In this document: piece by piece, positions 43,152-50,812 of the stretch
Layout of the letters: each line of letters starts with the position of its first letter
Position numbering within the stretch: position 1 is the first letter of the stretch
NCBI GenBank assembly: GCA_019638395.1
Contig: JAHBTX010000002.1
Span: 496,001-560,000 of the forward strand
Direction of reading: 5' to 3'
DNA from: Cyclobacteriaceae bacterium
GTDB lineage: Bacteria > Bacteroidota > Bacteroidia > Cytophagales > Cyclobacteriaceae
Length of the DNA: 64,000 nucleotides
Position numbers and translations under genes: made by a program
Notes under the pieces: generated by a model
What the model saw: the letters and a program-made list of their open reading frames with translations, nothing else
Database searches by the model: none
What the model was told of the DNA's origin: nothing

Positions 43152-43727
43152 GTGTCTAACCCCGAAATGATTGACGACAAGGCCCTGGTGGCACAGGTTT
43201 TAAGTGGCGACCGGCATGCATTCCGTATGCTGATTAAACACCACGAAAGACTGGTGAGCCACATGATTGGCCGGTTGATTGATAAACCGGAAGACCGCGA
43301 AGAACTTTGTCAGGATGTGTTTTTGAAAGTGTACGAGAAGTTGAATGAGTTTACGTTTCAATCGAAGTTAAGCACATGGATTGCCACTATTGCGTATAGA
43401 CATGGCATTAACCATTTGCGCAAGCGAAGGATTAAGATCAGCGATTTGCCCGAAGATGAAACGAGTATTGAACGATTTATTGCCATTGATGACGCCAGCG
43501 AAAACCTGGCTGACAAGGAAATGGATCAAATTGTATTGAAGTTGGTTGAGAAACTTCCGCCACAGTATAAAGCCATCCTCACGTTATATCATGTGCAGGA
43601 AATGAGTTATCCGGAGATTGTAGAAATAACCGGTTTGCCCGAAGGTACCGTGAAGAATTATTTATTCCGGGCGCGACAGTTGTTGAAAGAAAAAGTAAAA
43701 CAGTACCTTGGCAAAGAAGCAGTATGA
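43152..43727 (+). CDS. ECF RNA polymerase sigma factor
   Basis: 191 residues, sigma-70 region 2 (about 25-95, with DREELCQDVFLKVYEKLNEF and the WIATIAYRHGINHLRK helix) and region 4 (about 130-185, LPPQYKAILTLYHVQEMSYP then GLPEGTVKNYLFRARQLLK). No region 3, hence ECF type. The GTG at 43152 is used; an ATG five codons later (MIDDKAL) is equally possible. Overlaps by four bases the gene of a one- or two-helix membrane protein, the likely regulator. Confidence 0.92.
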   Translation: MSNPEMIDDKALVAQVLSGDRHAFRMLIKHHERLVSHMIGRLIDKPEDREELCQDVFLKVYEKLNEFTFQSKLSTWIATIAYRHGINHLRKRRIKISDLPEDETSIERFIAIDDASENLADKEMDQIVLKLVEKLPPQYKAILTLYHVQEMSYPEIVEITGLPEGTVKNYLFRARQLLKEKVKQYLGKEAV

Positions 43728-44092
43728 AAGAAGAAGAATTGCAAAACAAAATTGAAGCCCGAATGCCAGTGCAGAGCGATGATGGCGAAGCCTATAAGCA
43801 TGTGTTTACTGCTTTAAAACAAGAGCCAGCATTTTATGTATCGTTACCTTTTGCCGATCGCATTATTGCCAGAATAGAAAAACGCGAAGAGCAGCGCGAT
43901 TTCCGGTGGTTGGCATTTGGAATTTTCCTTTCGGTGATTGCCTTGATTGTAGCGCTTGTTATAACAAACGCATGGACAGTAGGTGTGTTTTCGTTTATCT
44001 CCGGGTACCCGGGACTGGTAGTTTTTGGAATTGCGTTTATTTTGTTTTTGCAGTGGGTGGATAGACGAGTTTTGCGAAAGCATTTGGAATGA
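43724..44092 (+). CDS. Putative membrane anti-sigma partner
   Basis: 122 residues. A cytoplasmic N-terminal half (1-58, with YKHVFTALKQEPAFYVSLPF and ADRIIARIEKREEQRDFRW) is followed by two hydrophobic helices (about 60-81 and 90-108). No zinc-finger anti-sigma motif is present. The ATGA overlap with the ECF sigma gene is the main argument that it controls this sigma factor. A protein with the same general plan follows the other sigma gene in the window (60992-61591). Confidence 0.65.
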   Translation: MKEEELQNKIEARMPVQSDDGEAYKHVFTALKQEPAFYVSLPFADRIIARIEKREEQRDFRWLAFGIFLSVIALIVALVITNAWTVGVFSFISGYPGLVVFGIAFILFLQWVDRRVLRKHLE

Positions 44093-44109
44093 TGAGCGCA
44101 ACAACCTCC

Positions 44110-44233
44110 CTATGAAATGTCATTCCGGATGAGCGTGACGAATCGAATTATGAGATCGAATTTATTAAGCAATTGATAAACTTCTTCTAAGCACTCGCGA
44201 ATTCCGGAATCCCCGGTTAGGTATGCACAAGAT
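44110..44233. repeat. Repeat unit A, copy 1
   Basis: Begins CTATGAAATGTCATTCCGGA and carries GCGAATTCCGGAATCC near its right end (44197-44212); the two inner ATTCCGG motifs are inverted and can pair across about 65 bp. The unit is about 123 bp. It is followed directly by CTATGAAA of unit B. The gene-free stretch 44093-44556 consists of A1, B1 and A2. Confidence 0.75.
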
Positions 44234-44380
44234 CTCTATGAAAAGCTCTTCATACTTAACTCATCAACACTTCATCGGGATCGCGGTATGGGTTTGAAGT
44301 CTAATCCTTGGTTACTTAAAAACCAGCACCCAACCGCGATGACTGCCTTGTAATGATTGCGCAATGTACTCAGACACTTG
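44234..44380. repeat. Repeat unit B, copy 1
   Basis: Starts with the half-palindrome CTATGAAAAGCTCTTCATAC. Carries TCGGGATCGCGGTATGGG (44275-44292) and the inverted match CCCAACCGCGATGAC (44329-44343), forming a hairpin of about 13 bp arms, then GCCTTGT. Same order as in B2 (44920-45046) and B3 (48922-49050). Confidence 0.75.
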
Positions 44381-44502
44381 CTATGAAATGTCATTCCGGA
44401 TGCGCGAGTGAATTGCAATTGGATGGGCCTTGCTAAATAATATTAAACATCTTTATTCAAAGATGGCGAATTCCGGAATCCCGCGGAAGTAGCACAAGCT
44501 TG
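44381..44502. repeat. Repeat unit A, copy 2
   Basis: CTATGAAATGTCATTCCGGA at 44381-44400 and GGCGAATTCCGGAATCCCG at 44465-44483, ending AGCACAAGCTTG. The following CTATGAAAT (44503-44511) is the left half of the A/B junction palindrome, but here the GIY-YIG gene region comes next instead of unit B. Confidence 0.75.
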
Positions 44503-44556
44503 CTATGAAATACAACCGAATAAAGGTATATTTTAAGATGTATAATTGGCTCATGT

Positions 44557-44883
44557 TTATTTATCATGTTCTTTATACAACACAAACTCCTTTTCATCGA
44601 ACCAATCTTTACTTAAATCAGTCCAATCTGGATTAAGCCCGTTTATTAAATTAACCTTCCAACCTCTGTTGTATTTTTTAATTTGCTTTTCGCGGTGTAT
44701 AGCTTCTTTAACATTTGAATATTCTTCGAAATAGACCAACTGATCACAATTATAGCGTGCTGTGAAACTTTTTTTGTTTCTCTTCACCTTATGATCAAAT
44801 ACACGATCTTCCAGATTATTTGTTATCCCCGTATAGAGTACGGTGTGTCGTTTATTTGACATGATGTAAACGAAGTACTGCAC
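44557..44883 (-). CDS. GIY-YIG nuclease family protein
   Basis: 108 residues. QYFVYIMSNKRHTVLYTGIT carries the GIY-YIG core (VYI, then YTG), NNLEDRVFDHK supplies the arginine helix, and VKEAIHREKQIKKYNRGWKV the catalytic glutamate region. It is a stand-alone domain as in the UhbA/UPF0213-like group, with no extra DNA-binding domain. A single-strand or nicking endonuclease is the family expectation. It lies between repeat A2 (ends 44502) and repeat B2 (starts 44920), exactly where other copies have A joined to B. Confidence 0.9.
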   Translation of the reverse strand: MQYFVYIMSNKRHTVLYTGITNNLEDRVFDHKVKRNKKSFTARYNCDQLVYFEEYSNVKEAIHREKQIKKYNRGWKVNLINGLNPDWTDLSKDWFDEKEFVLYKEHDK

Positions 44884-44919
44884 AAATTAAATTTAATGAA
44901 AAACCATCGCTTGAATATA

Positions 44920-45046
44920 CTTTTTATAGCCGGCTCACCTATTCTCATCGGGATCGCGGTATGGGTTTGAAGACTTGGTTTTAGCTATCTAAATCGGTTG
45001 CCCAACCGCGATGACCGCCTTGTGATAAGTTGTGCAAGCATCCATA
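44920..45046. repeat. Repeat unit B, copy 2
   Basis: Starts CTTTTTATAG (44920-44929), matching CTTTTCATAG in the A4/B3 junction, then GGCTCACCTATTCTCATC, GGATCGCGGTATGGG and CCCAACCGCGATGACC with GCCTTGTGATAAG. The remaining gap to 45178 has a CGCCTCTGCGCCTTTGCGG motif (near 45080) and the region upstream of the amidohydrolase; no gene is visible. Confidence 0.7.
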
Positions 45047-45178
45047 AACAAAGCATTTAAGAACAATCAAAACTTAGCGCCTCTGCGCCTTTGCGGTTAA
45101 TGTTTTACCTCCCATCAAAATCCCGTAACCTTTTGCCCATTTCTCAGTAAATCAATCCTGTTTTAATCCCCAAACTGC

Positions 45179-48100
45179 ATGACTAAATTTTTTACCCCGC
45201 TTTGCGCGATGCTCTTAATTGTAAGCATCGCCACGCTGGCCCAGGAACCCAAAAAGGAGGAGAAGGCCGACACCACCAAAAAAGAAAAACCCAAACCCAA
45301 AAAGAAAGACTTGCCGCTTGAAGTTGGCAGACGGGTGCCCATCAAAACCAATGAAGGCACGTGGATGAGTCTGGACGTAAGCCCCGATGGCAAAACCATT
45401 GCCTTCGATTTTCTGGGCGATATTTTTACCATGCCCATTACCGGTGGCAAACCCACCCAGTTTACAAGTGGCATGGCGTTCGACTCGCACCCTAAGTTTA
45501 GCCCCGATGGCAAAAAGCTGTTGTTCATCAGCGATCGCAGTGGCGGCCAAAACATCTGGTGGTTTGCACTCGACAAGTCTGATTCACTTCAGGTAACAAA
45601 AGGCAACAACGAAAATTATCAATCGGCCGAGTGGACTCCCGATGGTACGTACATTATCGGCTCGCGCGGTACACGCAATCTTAAGTTGTGGATGTTCCAT
45701 AAAGATGGTGGCTCAGGTGCGCAACTCATCAGCAAACCCGATAACCTGAAAACACACGAACCTGCTTTTGGTCCCGATGGTCGTTACATCTGGTTTTCGC
45801 TACGCAACAACGCGTGGAATTACAATGCACAGTTGCCGCAATATCAATTAGGCGTTTACGATCGCGAAACCGGTGAATCGCAAAACGAAACAGCTCGCTA
45901 TGGTTCTGCTTTTTCACCCACACTTTCGCCCGATGGCAAGTGGTTGGTGTACGGCTCACGCTACAACGATAAAACCGGTTTGCTGCTTCGCGATTTAAAA
46001 ACCGGTGATGAAAAGTGGTTGGCTTATCCCATTCAACGCGATGAACAAGAATCCATCGCACCCATGGGTGTGTTGCCGGCTATGTCGTTTACACCCGATA
46101 GCAAAAATGTTATTGCCTCGTATGGTGGTAAGTTTTACAGCATCCCGGTAACGGGTGGTAACGCGGTAAACATTCCGTTCGAACTGGAGACAGAATTTTT
46201 AATGGGCCCAACGTTGGCCGATTTTAAATACCCGATCAAAGACGATAAAGATATCATAGCTACACAGATTCGCGATGCGGTGGTTTCGCCCGATGGTAAA
46301 CAAGTTGCCTTTACCGTATTGAACCGGTTATACACGATGGATCTTCCGAACGGAACACCAAAGAGAATCACAACCAACAATTTTACAGAAGCATTTCCAG
46401 CGTGGAGTCAGGATGGTGCACAATTGGCGTGGGTAAGTTGGGAAGGTACCGGTGGTAACATTTATAAAATCAACTTCAAAGCAAAAGGTGCCAAGCCTGT
46501 AAAGCTTACGCAAGCTGCTGCTGTGTACAGCGAGCCCGCCTGGTATGGAAACAAGATTGTATTCCTGAAAGGAACGGCCAACAACTTTCGCGAAAGCGAA
46601 GGCCCATTTGCGTTTGCCATGCAGGAAGACCTGCTTTGGATAAGTGGCGATGGTGGTGCCATCAACTTTATAGCGAAGTCGCGCGGCCGAAGTACACCAC
46701 ACTTTACAAAAACTTCCGATCGCATTTACTTATATGGTGGCAAGGGCTTGGTGTCCATTCGCTGGGATGGTACCGATGAAAAAACACATTTGAAAGTTAC
46801 CGGTATTACTGTGTATGGCTCGGTGGCCGATGAGAATCATTGCATGTTGGTAGAAACTGCAGCTGAACCACAACGCCAGCCTTCCAATGCATCAGTTGTA
46901 TTGATGGCACCCGAAGGCGATCAGGCCTTGGCTAAAATCAACAATGATATTTATGTGGTTACCGTTCCGAAAACCGGAAGCGAAGCGCCTACCATTTCCG
47001 TAGCCGATGCGGCCAGTGCACAATTTCCGGCACGCAAGCTTACCAAGTTGGGCGGTGAGTTTCCAAGCTGGAGTAGCAATGCAAAAAATGTGTACTTCAC
47101 CTTGGGTAATGCCTTCTTTACGTACAACATTGAAGAAGCGAAACTGAAAGAAGAAGAACTGAAGAAGAAAAAAGCAGCGGAAGAAAAAGCGAAAGAAGCA
47201 GGTGAAACTAAAAAAGAAGAAGCGAAGCCTGAAGATAAAAAAGAGAGCGACAAGAAGGATGAAAAGAAAGACGAGAACTATAAGCCAGCCGAACTTCGCA
47301 TTAAAGTAACCATCCAAAAAGATATTCCGGTTGGTAAAATCTTATTGCAGAATGCACGCATTGTTACCATGAAAGGTGATGAAGTAATTGAGCGTGGCGA
47401 TGTGTTAATTGAAAATGCACGCATCAAACAAGTGGGTGCTGCCGGTTCTATTTCGGTAGATGCTTCCGTGCAGAAAATGGATTTGAGTGGCAAAACCATT
47501 GTTCCCGGTTTTGTAGATACGCATGCACACATGTGGCCGGCCTGGGGTATTCATAAAAATCAGGTGTGGGTTTATGCGGCTAATCTGGCTTATGGTGTAA
47601 CCACCACGCGCGATCCGCAAACTTCTACTACCGATGTATTAACCTACAGCGACATGGTAGAGACGGGCGACATCATCGGGCCGCGCGTTTATTCTACCGG
47701 GCCAGGTGTGGGTTATTGGATGTATAACCTGAAAGATGCTGAGCAAGCCAAAGATATTTTGAAACAGTATTCAGAATATTACAACACCAAAACCATCAAG
47801 ATGTATTTAACCGGTAACCGCCAGCACCGGCAGTGGATTATTCAGGCTGCGAAAGAACAAAACCTGATGCCGACTACCGAAGGTGGTCTTGACTTTAAAC
47901 TCAACCTTACCAATTTGATTGATGGTTATCCCGGTCATGAACATTCATTCCCTATCTATCCGCTGTATAAAGATTTTACAACGGCAGTAGCCGCTTCGGG
48001 CATGACATACACACCTACGTTGCTTGTATCGTATGGCGGACCGTGGGCCGAGAATTTTTATTACGCTACGGAGAATGTAAATGGCGATACCAAGTTGAAT

Positions 48101-48589
48101 CACTTCTTTGCTAAATCCGAGCTCGATCAGAAATCGCGCAGAAGACCAGCGTGGTTTATGAAAGAAGAGCACGTGTTTGAAGACCATGCACGGTTTGTAA
48201 ACGATCTGGTGAAAGCCGGGGGTAATGCGGGCATTGGTTCGCACGGACAATTGCAAGGTTTGGGTTACCATTGGGAATTGTGGAGCGTAGGCTCTGGTGG
48301 TTTGAGTAACCACAATGCGTTAAAGGTTGCCACCATACAAGGTGCAAAAGCCATTGGGTTAGATGGTGATTTGGGAAGCATTGAAGCCGGCAAACTAGCC
48401 GACTTAGTAATCCTCGATCAGAATCCGTTAACCAACTTGCGCAACACCAACACCATTAATAAAGTAATGAAGAATGGCCGGTTGTATGATGGCAATACCT
48501 TGGACGAAGTATATCCAACGGTACGCAAAGCTCCATCGTTTGGTAACGAACAGGAAGCACCTGCGGCTACCTTGCCGGGATTGAAGTAA
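45179..48589 (+). CDS. TolB-like propeller fused to amidohydrolase
   Basis: 1136 residues. Signal peptide MTKFFTPLCAMLLIVSIATL, a lysine-rich stretch (25-47), then PD40/TolB-like beta-propeller repeats (about 60-640: LDVSPDGKTIAF, PKFSPDGKKLLFISDR, AEWTPDGTYI and others). A highly charged K/E linker (about 655-705) leads to an amidohydrolase domain (715-1110) with H782/H784 in DTHAHMW, K874 in TIKMYLTG and H920/H922. The usual final aspartate appears to be H1022 in GIGSHGQ. Predicted periplasmic hydrolase or peptidase. Such fusions are frequent in Bacteroidota; substrates are unknown. Monocistronic, terminator at 48617. Confidence 0.9.
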   Translation: MTKFFTPLCAMLLIVSIATLAQEPKKEEKADTTKKEKPKPKKKDLPLEVGRRVPIKTNEGTWMSLDVSPDGKTIAFDFLGDIFTMPITGGKPTQFTSGMAFDSHPKFSPDGKKLLFISDRSGGQNIWWFALDKSDSLQVTKGNNENYQSAEWTPDGTYIIGSRGTRNLKLWMFHKDGGSGAQLISKPDNLKTHEPAFGPDGRYIWFSLRNNAWNYNAQLPQYQLGVYDRETGESQNETARYGSAFSPTLSPDGKWLVYGSRYNDKTGLLLRDLKTGDEKWLAYPIQRDEQESIAPMGVLPAMSFTPDSKNVIASYGGKFYSIPVTGGNAVNIPFELETEFLMGPTLADFKYPIKDDKDIIATQIRDAVVSPDGKQVAFTVLNRLYTMDLPNGTPKRITTNNFTEAFPAWSQDGAQLAWVSWEGTGGNIYKINFKAKGAKPVKLTQAAAVYSEPAWYGNKIVFLKGTANNFRESEGPFAFAMQEDLLWISGDGGAINFIAKSRGRSTPHFTKTSDRIYLYGGKGLVSIRWDGTDEKTHLKVTGITVYGSVADENHCMLVETAAEPQRQPSNASVVLMAPEGDQALAKINNDIYVVTVPKTGSEAPTISVADAASAQFPARKLTKLGGEFPSWSSNAKNVYFTLGNAFFTYNIEEAKLKEEELKKKKAAEEKAKEAGETKKEEAKPEDKKESDKKDEKKDENYKPAELRIKVTIQKDIPVGKILLQNARIVTMKGDEVIERGDVLIENARIKQVGAAGSISVDASVQKMDLSGKTIVPGFVDTHAHMWPAWGIHKNQVWVYAANLAYGVTTTRDPQTSTTDVLTYSDMVETGDIIGPRVYSTGPGVGYWMYNLKDAEQAKDILKQYSEYYNTKTIKMYLTGNRQHRQWIIQAAKEQNLMPTTEGGLDFKLNLTNLIDGYPGHEHSFPIYPLYKDFTTAVAASGMTYTPTLLVSYGGPWAENFYYATENVNGDTKLNHFFAKSELDQKSRRRPAWFMKEEHVFEDHARFVNDLVKAGGNAGIGSHGQLQGLGYHWELWSVGSGGLSNHNALKVATIQGAKAIGLDGDLGSIEAGKLADLVILDQNPLTNLRNTNTINKVMKNGRLYDGNTLDEVYPTVRKAPSFGNEQEAPAATLPGLK

Positions 48590-48616
48590 GATTTTTTCAG
48601 GTTTGAATTTTGAAAG

Positions 48617-48645
48617 AGCCGCCTCAGCAATGGGGCGGTTTTTTG
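48617..48645 (+). terminator. Terminator after the propeller-amidohydrolase gene
   Basis: AGCCGCCTC (48617-48625) pairs with GGGGCGGTT (48632-48640) using two G-U pairs, loop of six bases, followed by TTTTG. Confidence 0.75.
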
Positions 48646-48674
48646 TTTGGATAGAATTATACCGAACAAACTCA

Positions 48675-48797
48675 CTATGAAATGTCATTCCGGATTCGCG
48701 TGATATTTGTTGAATGAAATCATGTTCTTTAAATTAAGGGTAAACTCAATTTGAACACTGGCGAATTCCGGAATCCCGAGAAAGCAGCACAAGTTTT
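48675..48797. repeat. Repeat unit A, copy 3
   Basis: CTATGAAATGTCATTCCGGA then TTCGCGTG, and GGCGAATTCCGGAATCCCG, ending AGCACAAGTTTT. Directly followed by copy 4, a period of 123 bp. The gene-free stretch 48590-49242 contains the terminator, A3, A4 and B3, then AT-rich upstream sequence of the AlbA_2 gene (49051-49242) in which I see no further element. Confidence 0.78.
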
Positions 48798-48921
48798 CTA
48801 TGAAATGTCATTCCGGATTCGCGTGAGAATGGCTGAATGAAATCGTGCTTCTTAAACAAAGGATGAACTAAATTTTAACATTGGCGAATTCCGGAATCCA
48901 GCAGAATTAGTAACAAGTTTT
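48798..48921. repeat. Repeat unit A, copy 4
   Basis: Same ends as copy 3 and the same inner TGAATGAAATC motif, the most similar pair of the family. It ends AACAAGTTTT and passes straight into CTATGAAAT of unit B3. Confidence 0.78.
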
Positions 48922-49050
48922 CTATGAAATGCTTTTCATAGTTAGTTCACCTCTTCTCTATTGGGATCGCGGTATGGGATTGACGTTTTCGATTTCATGT
49001 AAGTGGAATGAGTTACCCAACCGCGATGACCACTTCGTAGTAGGAGGTGT
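48922..49050. repeat. Repeat unit B, copy 3, joined to A
   Basis: Begins with the palindrome CTATGAAATGCTTTTCATAG, the clean A/B junction, then TTCACCTCTTCTCTATTGGG, ATCGCGGTATGGG and CCCAACCGCGATGACC. It represents an A-B junction without the GIY-YIG gene. Confidence 0.75.
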
Positions 49051-49242
49051 ACCCGCTAATCCCAATGCCGTGCATAGGGTTAAAACATTTAAATTCCCAA
49101 TTCCATACGGCTTTGAAAAATATATTTCTCGGTTTGATTTGTTTGATAGGGCGGGGTTGTTATAACTTACATGAGTGAGCTGCTTATAAAGTATAAGACA
49201 ACTTAGTCATACGTTATTTCCAGCCACAAAATACGACACCAC

Positions 49243-50376
49243 ATGAACCTGAAAGGGAAAATCTTAAAATTGATTGAATCAAAAAGAGAAAGTGACTATT
49301 GGGATTTTAAACAAGAACCCCATGACAATAATGCTTCTCTATTACATGATATTTTATGTTTATCAAATTGTAATCACCGCGGCAATAGATATTTGATTTA
49401 TGGAGTTACTGATCCTAAAGAAGGAACAGAGATTATTGGGTTAACTGAAAATCAAAGTAATCGCAAGTCCCAGGTTGAGTTTATAGATTTTCTAAGGTCA
49501 AAGCCATTTGCCGGGGATTGTAGGCCAGAAGTTGAATTACATACAATTCAAATTGATGGGAAAGATGTGGATGTATTGGTAGTCTTTGATAATCCGAACA
49601 AGCCGTATTATTTAACTCATGATTACAGAGAAATGGACAAAAATGTAAAGGCAAATTTTATCTACACTAGAACTAACGACACAAATACTCCGATAGATAG
49701 GTCCGCTGATATTGGAGTAATAGAGAAAATGTGGAGACAGAGGTTTGGAATAGATTTGTCTCCATTAGAGCGGATGAAACTATTATTACTTCAACCTCAA
49801 GATTGGTTTAAAGATATTGGCAATAAACCTTATTCGTATCATCTCGATTTTCCTGAATTTAGAATTGAATTCTCTGAAGTTCATGCGTTTTATGAGGTAT
49901 ATAGTTTCTTTTTCACAAATGAAAAATCCTTTTTAGGGACTGCTACTTTTAAATATCACTCCACAACTTTATTTGAATTAGAGTACATGTATTGTGATGA
50001 GATGAGAATTGCGTTGGCTGTACCAGAGACCGCTAATGTGAGATTAAAAGAATATGAAAACTGGTTTTACTATTATGACTTACAGGAACTTAATGGAATA
50101 TTTCTTCAGTTCATGACCAATAAATTGACACATTTACATTCAAGAGGTTCAACTTTTCCCTTTGTACTTTTTGACAAGAAATCTGAAAAAGCGGAGTTCA
50201 TAGACTATGTTGTGAATAACGAAGATACTTTTCATAAAATTGTGCCTAGTTACTGGGGGGAACATGCAAAAAAAGAAATGAAGGAACAAAAAAAGGGCCT
50301 TACAATTGATCCTATTTTCATTGATAGGATTACTCAATTCCATGAGAGGTGGGTGGAGCATTATAAATGTACATGA
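49243..50376 (+). CDS. AlbA_2 (Schlafen-type) domain protein
   Basis: 377 residues. Residues 1-165 form an AlbA_2/Schlafen domain: ESKRESDYWDFKQEPH with the acidic entry motif, LLHDILCLSNCNHRGNRYLI and YGVTDPKEGTEIIGLTENQS. The C-terminal part (about 185-377) has aromatic-rich strands and no family I recognise. AlbA_2 proteins include nucleases, transcription regulators and phage-defence components. The gene is clearly AT-richer than its neighbours and lies alone after the repeat cluster, so acquisition is likely. No ATPase or second defence gene is adjacent. Confidence 0.75.
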   Translation: MNLKGKILKLIESKRESDYWDFKQEPHDNNASLLHDILCLSNCNHRGNRYLIYGVTDPKEGTEIIGLTENQSNRKSQVEFIDFLRSKPFAGDCRPEVELHTIQIDGKDVDVLVVFDNPNKPYYLTHDYREMDKNVKANFIYTRTNDTNTPIDRSADIGVIEKMWRQRFGIDLSPLERMKLLLLQPQDWFKDIGNKPYSYHLDFPEFRIEFSEVHAFYEVYSFFFTNEKSFLGTATFKYHSTTLFELEYMYCDEMRIALAVPETANVRLKEYENWFYYYDLQELNGIFLQFMTNKLTHLHSRGSTFPFVLFDKKSEKAEFIDYVVNNEDTFHKIVPSYWGEHAKKEMKEQKKGLTIDPIFIDRITQFHERWVEHYKCT

Positions 50377-50426
50377 AGTTATGATTGATAGTCCGTCTTT
50401 AATTATAAAAGATAAAGAAACCAAAT

Positions 50427-50600
50427 ATGAAAACATGGATCACCCCAACCAAAAATCAAGCTATCTTAATTTGTTTAGTAACGGGATTTTTATTCTTGCG
50501 CACATTAGCAACAACAGATTTTCTTACAAGCACTAGTTTTAGCAATCGGCAATATTCCATCTTTCAAAGCGGAGTCTTCGCAAACGCAAACTTCAATTAG
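50427..50600 (+). other. Doubtful short reading frame with one hydrophobic helix
   Basis: ATG 50427 to TAG 50598-50600, 57 codons: starts MKTWITPTKNQAILICLVTG and continues with FLFLRTLATTDF. One plausible membrane helix but no recognised family. It lies in the 436-bp gap between the AlbA_2 and photolyase genes (50377-50812), whose remainder is palindromic repeats. It may be a gene remnant or chance. Confidence 0.25.
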
Positions 50601-50632
50601 TACATAGATTCATAAAATTCTCGCTGCTTAAT

Positions 50633-50658
50633 CGCGGAGTCCGAGGCGAGACTCCGCG
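50633..50658. repeat. Perfect hairpin CGCGGAGTC/GACTCCGCG
   Basis: Nine-bp perfect arms around an eight-base loop, in the gap between the AlbA_2 and photolyase genes. No T-tract follows, so it is more likely a REP-like element than a terminator. Confidence 0.55.
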
Positions 50659-50682
50659 TGGAAGTGAGTCGACCAGGATACT

Positions 50683-50731
50683 AAAGATTTTAAAATCTTT
50701 GGTAATTGGGTTCGGGATTACAAATCCCGAA
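50683..50731. repeat. Palindromic repeat family C, copy 3
   Basis: Perfect 18-bp palindrome AAAGATTTTAAAATCTTT (50683-50700), then GGTAATTGGG and the perfect hairpin TTCGGGATT/AATCCCGAA (50711-50731). It lies 81 bp before the photolyase start; a partial copy lies just after the photolyase stop. Confidence 0.65.
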
Positions 50732-50812
50732 AAGCAATGGTATTTCTCTGATCCCTATGTGGTTAAAAGTAAAAACTTAAAACACTTTCCTGTATTCCCT
50801 GTTTTATCAAAC

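Noticed and set aside
44110-44502. Possible CRISPR array because of regularly spaced ATTCCGG motifs.
   Set aside because: Units are about 123 bp with palindromic ends and no short identical direct repeats with unique spacers; no cas genes are present.
44546-44734. Plus-strand frame of 62 codons opposite the GIY-YIG gene.
   Set aside because: Lies entirely antisense to the GIY-YIG domain, whose motifs are clear; no independent support.
46892-47317. Minus-strand frames rich in phenylalanine and serine opposite the propeller-amidohydrolase gene.
   Set aside because: They are the reverse of the K/E-rich linker codons (GAA/AAG), a typical artefact, not membrane protein genes.
50306-50536. Plus-strand frame of 76 codons across the AlbA_2 gene end.
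   Set aside because: Starts inside the AlbA_2 gene out of frame and has no family-like segment; considered chance in AT-rich DNA.
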